A stretch of 64,000 nucleotides of DNA, taken from Wohlfahrtiimonas sp. G9077. GTDB lineage: Bacteria; Pseudomonadota; Gammaproteobacteria; Cardiobacteriales; Wohlfahrtiimonadaceae. The notes under the pieces were generated by a model that had not been told where the DNA came from, ran no database searches, and worked only from the letters and a program-made list of their open reading frames with translations. Each line of letters begins with the position of its first letter. Position 1 is the first letter of the stretch. A program made the position numbers and the translations under genes. Positions 44,774 to 52,124 of the stretch are shown here, piece by piece. The stretch lies in NCBI RefSeq assembly GCF_002252155.1, contig NZ_NEFD01000007.1, positions 1-64,000 on the forward strand. Reading direction: 5' to 3'.

Positions 44774-45112
44774 ATGTTCAGCGCGTTATTTAAAAGAAGA
44801 AAGAAAACAGCCTCAGCATCCATCGCTAAAGAGCGTTTACAAATCATCGTCGCCCATGAGCGCAACCAAAACTCACCGTCTCAGCAACCGGATTTCTTAA
44901 AAGCATTGCAGCAAGACATCTTAGAAGTGGTGCGTAAATACATGTCCATTGATGGTGATCAAATCAAAGTGGCGATGGATAAAGAAGATGGTTTTGATGT
45001 CCTTGAACTCAACATCACTTTGTCTGAAAAAGAAGAAGAGGCATTAGAAGCCCAAGCAGCTGATGCTGAAGAATCTTCTTCACAAGCAGAGCCGAGCCAT
45101 GAGACTCGATAA
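44774..45112 (+). CDS. minE: Cell division topological specificity factor MinE
   Basis: Stimulates MinD ATPase and drives Min oscillation. The first ~85 residues match MinE: amphipathic start LFKRRKKTASASIAKERLQIIVAHER, then the beta-strand dimer part KVAMDKEDGFDVLELNITL. The 112-residue protein is longer than E. coli MinE (88) because of an acidic Ala/Glu/Ser-rich tail (about 86-112). Its end overlaps the hslR start by 14 bp. Confidence 0.95.
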   Translation: MFSALFKRRKKTASASIAKERLQIIVAHERNQNSPSQQPDFLKALQQDILEVVRKYMSIDGDQIKVAMDKEDGFDVLELNITLSEKEEEALEAQAADAEESSSQAEPSHETR

Positions 45113-45467
45113 ATGGTTATGGGCGGCGCGTTTTTATAAGACGCGTCGTTTGGCGGTTGAAGCGATTGAGAAACACCAAGTGAGCGTCAATGGCGACAAT
45201 GCCAAACCTGCTCGCATGATTAAAATTGGTGACACACTCGTCATCGAAAAAGCGGGCGAAACCTTTGTCATCATCATTGATGATTTAAGCGAAGTGCGCG
45301 GCCCTGCCCCAAAAGCTCAACTTTTATATCATGAAACGGAAGAGAGTTTAGCCAAACGCTTAGCAGATCGTGAAATGCGTAAGCTTGTGCACGCACCAAA
45401 GCCTGACAAAGCCCCGGATAAAAAAGATCGTCAATTGTTGCGCAAAATGCGCCACAGCCATGAGTAA
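45099..45467 (+). CDS. hslR: Heat shock protein 15 (ribosome-recycling S4 protein)
   Basis: Binds 50S subunits carrying stalled nascent chains. 122 residues with an S4 RNA-binding domain at the N-terminus (MRLDKWLWAARFYKTRRLA..., VSVNGDNAKPARMIKIGD) and a basic Lys-rich tail. ATG 45099, inside the end of minE, gives the canonical N-terminus. The stop overlaps the xerC start by 8 bp (ATGAGTAA). Confidence 0.93.
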   Translation: MRLDKWLWAARFYKTRRLAVEAIEKHQVSVNGDNAKPARMIKIGDTLVIEKAGETFVIIIDDLSEVRGPAPKAQLLYHETEESLAKRLADREMRKLVHAPKPDKAPDKKDRQLLRKMRHSHE

Positions 45468-46386
45468 TTTACAGCTTGCCATTGATGATTTCTTAGCCAA
45501 ATTTGCCCAGCGCTACCGCGAACGTAGCGTTGAGGCGAAAGCCTTAGCACTCCATCAATTAGCGCATCATCTCGAAGATCAAGGGCTGACAGAATGGTCA
45601 CAATGCGATCAGCAGTTATTGCAAAAGTACATCATCTACCGCAACAAAGGCGATAAAAAGCATGAGTGTTTTCAGCGCCCTTTAGCCTTAACGAGTTTAA
45701 AAACTCATTTAGCGGGCATCCGTGTCTTTTTTGACCATTTAGTGGAGGAAGCCATCCTCACGGCCAATCCTGCACGCTTAGTGAAAATGCCTAAAGTTCA
45801 GCAATCGCTGCCCAAAGTGATTGCGGTAGATACCATCACGCAAATGCTCGATCAAACGGCAGAGACTGAACTTGAAACCCGTGATTTTGCCATCTGTGAG
45901 CTCTTTTACAGCACCGGTTTGCGTTTATCTGAATTGACGCAGTTAGATCTCAATCACATCTCTTTAAGCAATCTTGAGGTGAAAGTCATCGATGGTAAAG
46001 GCGGCAAAGGACGCATTGTACCCCTTGGCACAAAAGCCAAAGACGCCCTTGAAAAATGGCTACAGCTTAGAGCCACATGGAAAAATTTAGACGATGCCCT
46101 TTTTATCACCAAACGCGGCAGCCGCATGACATCTCGTCAAGTGAGTAATCGGGTCAAACACATTGCCGATAAGATGGGGAAAAGCCTGAAAGTCCATCCG
46201 CACATGTTTCGTCACTCCATGGCGACCCATGTTTTAGAGTCAAGCCAAGACATTCGCTCTGTGCAAGAGCTCCTTGGGCATGCGGACATCTCCACCACAC
46301 AAATCTATACCCATTTAGATTTTGGGCATTTATCCAAAATCTTTGATGCGGCTCATCCGCGCGCGAAAAAAAAGCCACGCAAATAG
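45460..46386 (+). CDS. xerC: Tyrosine recombinase XerC
   Basis: Resolves chromosome dimers at dif together with XerD. 308 residues: N-terminal SAM-like DNA-binding domain, then the catalytic domain with Arg in STGLRLSEL, Lys in GKGGKGR, HMFRHSMATH (His and Arg), LGHADISTTQIYTHL (His and the nucleophilic Tyr). ATG 45460 is chosen since the longer frame lies in hslR. Choice of XerC over XerD rests on overall resemblance and the absence of nearby integrase context. The last codons are shared with the ahpC terminator on the opposite strand. Confidence 0.92.
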   Translation: MSNLQLAIDDFLAKFAQRYRERSVEAKALALHQLAHHLEDQGLTEWSQCDQQLLQKYIIYRNKGDKKHECFQRPLALTSLKTHLAGIRVFFDHLVEEAILTANPARLVKMPKVQQSLPKVIAVDTITQMLDQTAETELETRDFAICELFYSTGLRLSELTQLDLNHISLSNLEVKVIDGKGGKGRIVPLGTKAKDALEKWLQLRATWKNLDDALFITKRGSRMTSRQVSNRVKHIADKMGKSLKVHPHMFRHSMATHVLESSQDIRSVQELLGHADISTTQIYTHLDFGHLSKIFDAAHPRAKKKPRK

Positions 46387-46393
46387 CGTGGCT
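46366..46393 (-). terminator. Rho-independent terminator of ahpC, inside the xerC 3' end
   Basis: On the minus strand: AGCCACGC, five-base loop, GCGTGGCT, then eight T. The stem (46393-46386 with 46380-46373) spans the xerC stop codon, and the T tract corresponds to the lysine codons of the XerC tail. It is 24 bp after the ahpC stop. Confidence 0.9.
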
Positions 46394-46416
46394 CATATTC
46401 AGTGTGGAACGAAAGC

Positions 46417-46992
46417 TTATAAAGTTTCGCCGCCCACTTGACGGTTACATGGGCATAATTCGTCAGTTTGTAACGCATCTAAAATACGTAAAACTTCTGA
46501 AGGGTTACGACCTACGTTCAAACCATTTACAGATACGTGTTGGATAACGTTGTCAGGATCTACGATGAAAGTTGCGCGAAGTGCAACGCCAGCTTCTTGA
46601 TCACGAATACCTAACATATCAACCAATTCACCTTTCACATCAGCGAAAGAGTAGTGACCTAATTTGTCTAAATCTTTGTGATCACGTCTCCAAGCGAGTT
46701 TACAGAATTCGTTGTCTACGCTACCGCCCATTAATACAGCATCACGGTCTTCAAAATCTTTTGCTAATTTGTCAAAAGCAACGATTTCAGTCGGACATAC
46801 AAATGTAAAATCTTTTGGATAGAAATAGATCACTTTCCATTTGCCTGGGAAAGATTTTTCATTGATTGTTTCAAAAGCAGATACGCCGTTTTCTTCGTGG
46901 TGGTTAAAGCCAGGTTTTACGCCTACAACTTCAAACGCATCTAAACGATCACCAACAGTTTTTGAGTTACCAAAAGTGAAATCAACATCCAT
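46417..46992 (-). CDS. ahpC: Alkyl hydroperoxide reductase C-type 2-Cys peroxiredoxin
   Basis: Reduces hydrogen peroxide and organic hydroperoxides. 191 residues. The peroxidatic Cys is in DFTFVCPTE (about residues 61-69), the resolving Cys in ELCPCNRQ near the C-terminus, and RATFIVDPDNVIQH (about 139-152) is typical of AhpC/Prx1. Codon use and a strong ribosome-binding site (AAAAGGAG) suggest high expression. No ahpF lies next to it, so electrons probably come from another reductase. It has its own promoter and terminator. Confidence 0.95.
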   Translation of the reverse strand: MDVDFTFGNSKTVGDRLDAFEVVGVKPGFNHHEENGVSAFETINEKSFPGKWKVIYFYPKDFTFVCPTEIVAFDKLAKDFEDRDAVLMGGSVDNEFCKLAWRRDHKDLDKLGHYSFADVKGELVDMLGIRDQEAGVALRATFIVDPDNVIQHVSVNGLNVGRNPSEVLRILDALQTDELCPCNRQVGGETL

Positions 46993-47039
46993 GTTAATAC
47001 TCCTTTTAAGTTAATTGAAAGAACATACTTGACGCATTC

Positions 47040-47068
47040 ATACTATATATTTACGGCCATATATTCAA
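47040..47068 (-). promoter_or_regulatory. Predicted promoter of ahpC
   Basis: On the minus strand TTGAAT (47068-47063), 17-bp spacer, TAGTAT (47045-47040), about 48 bp before the ATG. A GTTAC-TTAAT-GTAAC palindrome lies further upstream (47124-47138). I could not see a convincing OxyR site. Confidence 0.55.
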
Positions 47069-47189
47069 GGATATTACCCATTAAAATACTAAACTCGAAC
47101 CATTAATATTTTTAATTGCATGAGTTACTTAATGTAACTTCGTGGCGCAATATCTTTTCTATTGCCTTCATAATTATAGTATACACGGT

Positions 47190-48803
47190 TTATTCCTGAG
47201 GGATACCCTTTGATAAGGCAATCACTTTTTTAAATGTTTTGCGCAACAACGGCGGTACAGAGCGCATGCCACGTAAACGGGCATGATCACACACAGCAAT
47301 CGCTAAATCAGGTTTTGATGTTTTTTGTACCGCTCGCTGAATGATCTCATGAATGGGCTTATCCACAAAATCATCATTACCATAGGCAATCTCTTTATAC
47401 ACGCGGCTAAAGCCCTTTTGAAAGAGGAAATTTTCAATGTCTCGCGCAGGCAATCGCGTCACATGGCGGTAATACTCATCTTTATTTTTACAGTGTGTAC
47501 GCACCAATTTCGCATAATGTTTGCCGGCCGCATCGCCATCAGCCATCACATACCATTCAATGCCCATCGCCTCTGCATATTCCACAAGTGGCATCACGCC
47601 ACATTGGGCAAATTCCACCAGCGTAATGCCTTCTGCACTGAGATTATAGCCGCACACTTCGGCCAACTCTTTTAAGAGCCAAATCTCTGTCTCGCCTTCT
47701 ACTAAAAACCAACAGCGCGCAAAGAGCGCAATTGGCCGACGATGAAAAATATGAAACGTCACTTTGCGTTGTGTGCTGCGTGACAAACTGTTTGGCAACA
47801 CTTGATTGACGACAATTTCATTGTCGGCACGCGAGATTCTCAACACATTATGCAAAGAGACGATTGGAATTAAATCACTGCTGTTGCTCGTCAGAATTTT
47901 TTGAATGGGCAAATTGCCAAGCAGACGCATGCCAACGGACATAATCGTCGGGTGAATGCTGCCACCAAAATCTTTTAGAAATAAAATGGGCAATGCATGT
48001 TCAGACAATGAATAACCCATGCGATGGAAAATCACACTCGTAAAAAAGCGCATCATCACATTGCGCGCCGCCGAGTTATCAAGTTGATCCAATAAATCAT
48101 TGATTTTATCCAGCACCTGCCAATCTTCTAACGTCGGTTTCCGGATGTGCTCTTCTGTACTTTTGTGGCTCACTAAATAATAGGTTAAAAGAAGCGTTGC
48201 GGCATATAAGCCCTGCTCTAACTCGCGATCAGTCAATTGATGCGTGTCTTTCGTCAATTGCTGCACCAAAAGATTGTAATACGATTCGATGCGCTCATTG
48301 TCTTTACGCGTCACCGCTTCATAGGCCGCGCTGCCCCGCAAAATCAACAATGGATTGAGGTCAATCAAACACTGCAAACGCGCTTTAAAATCATCCACCA
48401 CAATTGGTTCACGCATGCCATCCACAAAACGATGCTGCGTGATGACAGTGTCCTGCATTTTACGAGCGCTCACTTCATAACAGATGCGTGACGCGTTGCC
48501 TTCGTCTAGATAACTGATGGCTTTAAGCTCAGGATAGATCGGCAAAATCGGCTTTTCTGTCGGATGCTCTTGATAAATAAAACGCACGCGTAGGCAATCA
48601 TTTGGGCAATCGCGCTCCTCAAAAAAGTCATACGGTTGGCATTGATAGAGAAAGTTCTCTTTTGTGATCATGGCAAGGGCTGAAATGAGGCTCGATGACC
48701 CCCAGCTATTTTCGCCAATTAAAACGCTCACATCATCATTGAGGTTGATCGTTAATTCACGAATCCCTTTGAATCCTTGGATTTCGATGGAATGCAGTAA
48801 CAT
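47190..48803 (-). CDS. OLD-family (YbjD-like) nuclease with altered Walker A
   Basis: A 537-residue protein with an N-terminal AAA/ABC-type ATPase (IEIQGFKGIRELTINLN, Walker A region GENSWGSSSL at 30-39) and a C-terminal TOPRIM domain (LVEGETEIWLLKELAE near 370 and ADGDAAGKHYA near 423), as in YbjD/DUF2813 proteins. The Walker A consensus GxxxxGK[ST] is broken: the Lys position is Ser36, read as TCA in the DNA. The TOPRIM acidic residues are intact. ATP binding may be weak or lost. It stands alone between ahpC and cysS with no UvrD-like partner. A DNA-repair or phage-defence role is only inferred from the family. Confidence 0.85.
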   Translation of the reverse strand: MLLHSIEIQGFKGIRELTINLNDDVSVLIGENSWGSSSLISALAMITKENFLYQCQPYDFFEERDCPNDCLRVRFIYQEHPTEKPILPIYPELKAISYLDEGNASRICYEVSARKMQDTVITQHRFVDGMREPIVVDDFKARLQCLIDLNPLLILRGSAAYEAVTRKDNERIESYYNLLVQQLTKDTHQLTDRELEQGLYAATLLLTYYLVSHKSTEEHIRKPTLEDWQVLDKINDLLDQLDNSAARNVMMRFFTSVIFHRMGYSLSEHALPILFLKDFGGSIHPTIMSVGMRLLGNLPIQKILTSNSSDLIPIVSLHNVLRISRADNEIVVNQVLPNSLSRSTQRKVTFHIFHRRPIALFARCWFLVEGETEIWLLKELAEVCGYNLSAEGITLVEFAQCGVMPLVEYAEAMGIEWYVMADGDAAGKHYAKLVRTHCKNKDEYYRHVTRLPARDIENFLFQKGFSRVYKEIAYGNDDFVDKPIHEIIQRAVQKTSKPDLAIAVCDHARLRGMRSVPPLLRKTFKKVIALSKGIPQE

Positions 48804-48951
48804 TCACGCTCCTTTATTATCATCATAATGATTCATCTTTAAAGAATATAGGAAAGTAACCGTTTCCCAAAGTCTTATTGTATTGAAAGCTTCAGAAATG
48901 TCCCCATCATGGTAGGATATAAGATCATTTTTTTAACACACGGACACACTT

Positions 48952-50328
48952 ATGCTCTCTATTTTTAACAGCTTAACGCGCCAACAAGAAGATTTCATCC
49001 CCATTGAGCCCAATAAAATTCGCATGTACGTGTGCGGCATGACGGTGTATGACTATTGTCACATTGGTCATGCGCGCTCTTTGATCGCCTTTGACATGAT
49101 CCGCCGTTACTTAATGCACAAAGGGTTTGATGTGCATTTTGTGCGTAACATTACAGACATCGATGACAAAATCATCAAACGTGCCAATGAACGCGGCATC
49201 ACCATTCATGAATTAACAGATGAATTCATCACGGCGATGCATGAAGACTGCGCAAAACTCAATGTATTAGCACCGGATTCTGAACCACGCGCCACAGATG
49301 CCATCGCTGGCATGATTGAACTCATTGAGGGCTTAATCAACAAAGGCCTTGCCTATGCTGTACCAGATGGCGATGTCTATTATCGCGTGCGCAGCTTTAA
49401 AGATTATGGCAAATTGTCCAATCAAAACATTGATGAATTGCGCTCAGGCGAACGCGTTGAAGTGCAATCCGATAAAGAAGATCCGTTGGATTTTGTGCTT
49501 TGGAAACGCGCCAAAGCCGGCGAACCTTACTGGGATTCACCTTGGGGACAAGGTCGCCCAGGTTGGCACATTGAATGCTCTGTGATGAGTAAAGAGACCC
49601 TTGGTCACCATTTTGACATTCATGGCGGCGGTATGGATTTAAAATTCCCGCATCATGAATGTGAAATTGCCCAATCTGAAGGCTACCACGAAGAACCGAT
49701 GGCCAATTATTGGATGCACAATGGCTTTATTAACATCAACAACGAAAAAATGAGTAAATCTCTCGGTAACTTCTTCACCATCCGCGATGTGCTCAAATAT
49801 TTTCCGGCAGAAGTGTTGCGCTTTTTCATGCTCAACAGCCATTATCGCACCCATGTGAACTATTCAGATGATTTGCTCAATCAAGCATGGAATGGTTTAC
49901 GCCGCTTGTACACAGCCCTTAATGATGCGCCTGATGAATTGCCAGCCTTTGATCCTCATCATCCGATTGCTGTACGTTTCAGTGACGTGATGGATGATGA
50001 TTTCAATACGCCACAAGCCATCGATTTACTCTTTGAGGCGGCCAATCTTTATAACAAACATCATGATCCTAAAGATTATGTGGTGCTCAAAACATTGGGC
50101 AATGTACTAGGCTTATTAGAAGCAAATCCGGATCACTTCTTAAAAAGTGCCCCTAACCAAAGCGATGATGACACTGATTTGATCGAAGCATTGATTGCAG
50201 AACGCAACGAAGCCCGCGCCAATAAGAACTGGGCAGAATCAGATCGCATCCGCGATGAACTCAAAGCGCGCAATGTTGTCCTTGAAGATAAACAAGGCAA
50301 AACCACATGGCGCCGCGAAACACAATAA
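48952..50328 (+). CDS. cysS: Cysteinyl-tRNA synthetase
   Basis: Charges tRNA-Cys. 458 residues, the usual length. Class I signatures: GMTVYDYCHIGHARS (HIGH at about 37-40), zinc-binding Cys/His in ECSVMSK and FPHHECEIAQSE, and NEKMSKSLGNF (KMSKS near 266-270). A C-terminal anticodon-binding part ends in DDKQGKTTWRR-like sequence. A 148-bp region upstream holds no strong promoter that I can point to. Confidence 0.97.
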   Translation: MLSIFNSLTRQQEDFIPIEPNKIRMYVCGMTVYDYCHIGHARSLIAFDMIRRYLMHKGFDVHFVRNITDIDDKIIKRANERGITIHELTDEFITAMHEDCAKLNVLAPDSEPRATDAIAGMIELIEGLINKGLAYAVPDGDVYYRVRSFKDYGKLSNQNIDELRSGERVEVQSDKEDPLDFVLWKRAKAGEPYWDSPWGQGRPGWHIECSVMSKETLGHHFDIHGGGMDLKFPHHECEIAQSEGYHEEPMANYWMHNGFININNEKMSKSLGNFFTIRDVLKYFPAEVLRFFMLNSHYRTHVNYSDDLLNQAWNGLRRLYTALNDAPDELPAFDPHHPIAVRFSDVMDDDFNTPQAIDLLFEAANLYNKHHDPKDYVVLKTLGNVLGLLEANPDHFLKSAPNQSDDDTDLIEALIAERNEARANKNWAESDRIRDELKARNVVLEDKQGKTTWRRETQ

Positions 50329-50348
50329 TTGAACAATAGGAGATACTG

Positions 50349-50624
50349 ATGATCAATCCTGAAACCCAACAACCGTTAGTAGATTTTCCAACGCACTTTT
50401 TATTCAAAATCACGGGTAAAAATGAGCCAAACTTTGAGTCAGACATCATTGCGCTGCTCAAAAAAGTTGATCCCACCATTGATGATTCAAAAATCACACG
50501 CAAATTGAGCTCATCGGATAAATATTTATCATTATCCGTCAATGTTTGGGTGACCAAACAAGAAGAGATTGATGAAGTTTACACGCTTCTCAAAGCTGAA
50601 CCGCGCGTTGTGTGGGCACTCTAA
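50349..50624 (+). CDS. YbeD-family (DUF493) protein
   Basis: A 91-residue protein of the small alpha/beta DUF493/YbeD family: FPTHFLFKITGKNEPNFESDII at the N-terminus, SSSDKYLSLSVNVWV in the middle and a C-terminal ALKAEPRVVWAL-like ending, all typical. In E. coli ybeD sits next to lipB; here it follows cysS by 20 bp and is closed by a strong terminator. Function unknown. Confidence 0.88.
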   Translation: MINPETQQPLVDFPTHFLFKITGKNEPNFESDIIALLKKVDPTIDDSKITRKLSSSDKYLSLSVNVWVTKQEEIDEVYTLLKAEPRVVWAL

Positions 50625-50630
50625 AGATTG

Positions 50631-50659
50631 ATCCCTTAGCTTGCTAAGGGATTTTTTTT
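50631..50659 (+). terminator. Rho-independent terminator after the ybeD-like gene
   Basis: Perfect 10-bp stem ATCCCTTAGC/GCTAAGGGAT (50631-50640, 50643-50652) followed by a run of eight T (counting the last stem base). Confidence 0.92.
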
Positions 50660-50727
50660 GGCATTTTGCCACAATTCGATTATAGTGATTGAGCCATCAT
50701 TAACCATTGATAATAACGAGGATACCT

Positions 50728-51123
50728 ATGAAAATACTAAAATTTTCTTCTCTATTGATCGCCGGTGCCATTTTATCTGCCTGCGCCACAACGCCTGCAG
50801 AAAAAGCAGCCTATCAAAAACAGCTGCTCGATACTCAAGTGAGTTTAGCCGCGCAATGTAATCCAAAAACTGCAGAGTTAATGGCACAATTGCCAACGGC
50901 ACAAAAGTTACCAGAAGCTGAGAAAAAAGCGTTTGAAAAAGCTTATGTCAACCATTTAAATAACCCTGTTTTCCAAGCATGTTACAAAATGGCTTGGACA
51001 AACTATAAAGAGCAAAACCAGCTAGAGATCGCACGCATGCAAGCATTAGATGCAACTGATGCTTGGGATTGGGACAATGGCTTTTTCTACAATGATCCAT
51101 GGGCATTTAACTATTACGACTAA
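50728..51123 (+). CDS. Small lipoprotein of unknown function
   Basis: A 131-residue predicted lipoprotein: signal peptide with lipobox LSAC (Cys near residue 18), then a helical, Ala/Lys/Gln-rich body containing two Cys (CNPKTAE, FQACYKM) and an aromatic, acidic tail (WDWDNGFFYNDPWAFNYYD). No family recognised. GAGGA precedes ATG 50728. It overlaps the convergent DUF805 gene by 4 bp, with no terminator between. Confidence 0.75.
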   Translation: MKILKFSSLLIAGAILSACATTPAEKAAYQKQLLDTQVSLAAQCNPKTAELMAQLPTAQKLPEAEKKAFEKAYVNHLNNPVFQACYKMAWTNYKEQNQLEIARMQALDATDAWDWDNGFFYNDPWAFNYYD

Positions 51124-51965
51124 CGCATCCACTGCGTCGTCGATTGTCGCTCAGCAGCTTGACGCAACGGTTCGTTGAACAAGCCGCCTAACAGCAAGAG
51201 CGCCAATAAAATCAGCACACCGTACCACGGTCCTTGTGGTACGGGTCTGCCATACTCGTTTTCTTCACTTGAGCCTGGCATCAGCATCACAAAGAGTAAA
51301 AATGCGACATTGAGTGCTGGAATAAAATAAAAAATCACCCACCAACCGCTTAAATTAATGTCGTGCAGACGCAACACCATGATGCGAATTGAGGCAATCA
51401 TCGTCAGCACAAGCAAAACTAAAATGAATAATGTTGGTAAAAAGAGCATGCTCACCACCATTGCGAGCATCAATACACCATAGAAAATCACCCATGCATT
51501 GATGAAGTTTAAGCGGCCATAACGGCCATCAAAGGATAAAGAAAAGAACTCTGGCACCGCATCTTGTCCATCTTCATAACGATCAATGCGCTGTGGCGCT
51601 AGGCTTTGTTTGCGCTCAATGTCCGCTTGCATGCGCTCAATGCGCTGATAATCATAGGGATCTTTTTCTGTCGTAACCGGTGAAGGCTCAAGCTTTGGTG
51701 GTGGTTCTGGCACATCAAAAGAGAGGTTCATCATGGATTCAGAGCTCATTTCCATCATGAGCCCCAAATTCTCTAAACGATTTTTGAGCGTCAATGCATC
51801 GTTCATGGACAGATGCTTTTTCAATGGAATGATTTTGCCTGAAAAAAATGCAGGGATTTGCTCCGCTGGCACTTTAAGTTTTTGCTGAACATCTCGCTTG
51901 ACGGCGTCAACGTCAAATCCCGGAATCACTTGACCGGTAAAAGAGACCGTGTATTGATCCTGCAT
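51120..51965 (-). CDS. DUF805 membrane protein with N-terminal cytoplasmic domain
   Basis: A 281-residue protein. Residues 1-75 form a small domain (VSFTGQVIPGFDVDAVKRDV, FFSGKIIPLKKHLSMNDALTLKNRLENLG) that I recall as a common N-terminal module in gammaproteobacterial membrane proteins. A Pro-rich, charged linker follows (about 85-135). The DUF805 part has FSLSFDGRYGRLNFINAWVIFYG near 140 and RLHDINLSGWWVIFYFIPALN near 200, with four membrane segments. Function unknown. Confidence 0.82.
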   Translation of the reverse strand: MQDQYTVSFTGQVIPGFDVDAVKRDVQQKLKVPAEQIPAFFSGKIIPLKKHLSMNDALTLKNRLENLGLMMEMSSESMMNLSFDVPEPPPKLEPSPVTTEKDPYDYQRIERMQADIERKQSLAPQRIDRYEDGQDAVPEFFSLSFDGRYGRLNFINAWVIFYGVLMLAMVVSMLFLPTLFILVLLVLTMIASIRIMVLRLHDINLSGWWVIFYFIPALNVAFLLFVMLMPGSSEENEYGRPVPQGPWYGVLILLALLLLGGLFNEPLRQAAERQSTTQWMR

Positions 51966-52067
51966 TGTTTCTCCTTGATGATTTATCGTTATTATTCATG
52001 TACAAAACGACTACATGTTATACAAGAAATGTGATGGAAAATCAAAATATTCAATGAAGTGCAAAGA

Positions 52068-52092
52068 TAAAAAAGCCGCCCGAAGGCGGCTC
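52068..52092 (-). terminator. Rho-independent terminator of the acrAB-like operon
   Basis: On the minus strand GCCGCC, tetraloop TTCG, GGCGGC, then six T. The stem uses 52090-52085 and 52080-52075. The TTCG tetraloop makes it especially stable. Confidence 0.92.
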
Positions 52093-52100
52093 TGTCTTTA

Positions 52101-52122
52101 AAGGATCCACGAAGGATCCACG
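52101..52122. repeat. Tandem duplication of an 11-bp unit after the RND pump gene
   Basis: Two perfect copies of AAGGATCCACG (52101-52111 and 52112-52122) between the pump gene stop and its terminator. Each unit contains a GGATCC palindrome. Probably a slipped-strand duplication. Confidence 0.8.
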
Positions 52123-52124
52123 GC

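Noticed and set aside
46993-47189. OxyR operator upstream of ahpC
   Set aside because: The expected ATAG/CTAT spacing could not be found; only a short GTTAC palindrome is present.
47190-48803. OLD nuclease as part of a Gabija-type defence system
   Set aside because: No UvrD-like helicase gene or other defence gene is next to it; neighbours are ahpC and cysS, both housekeeping.
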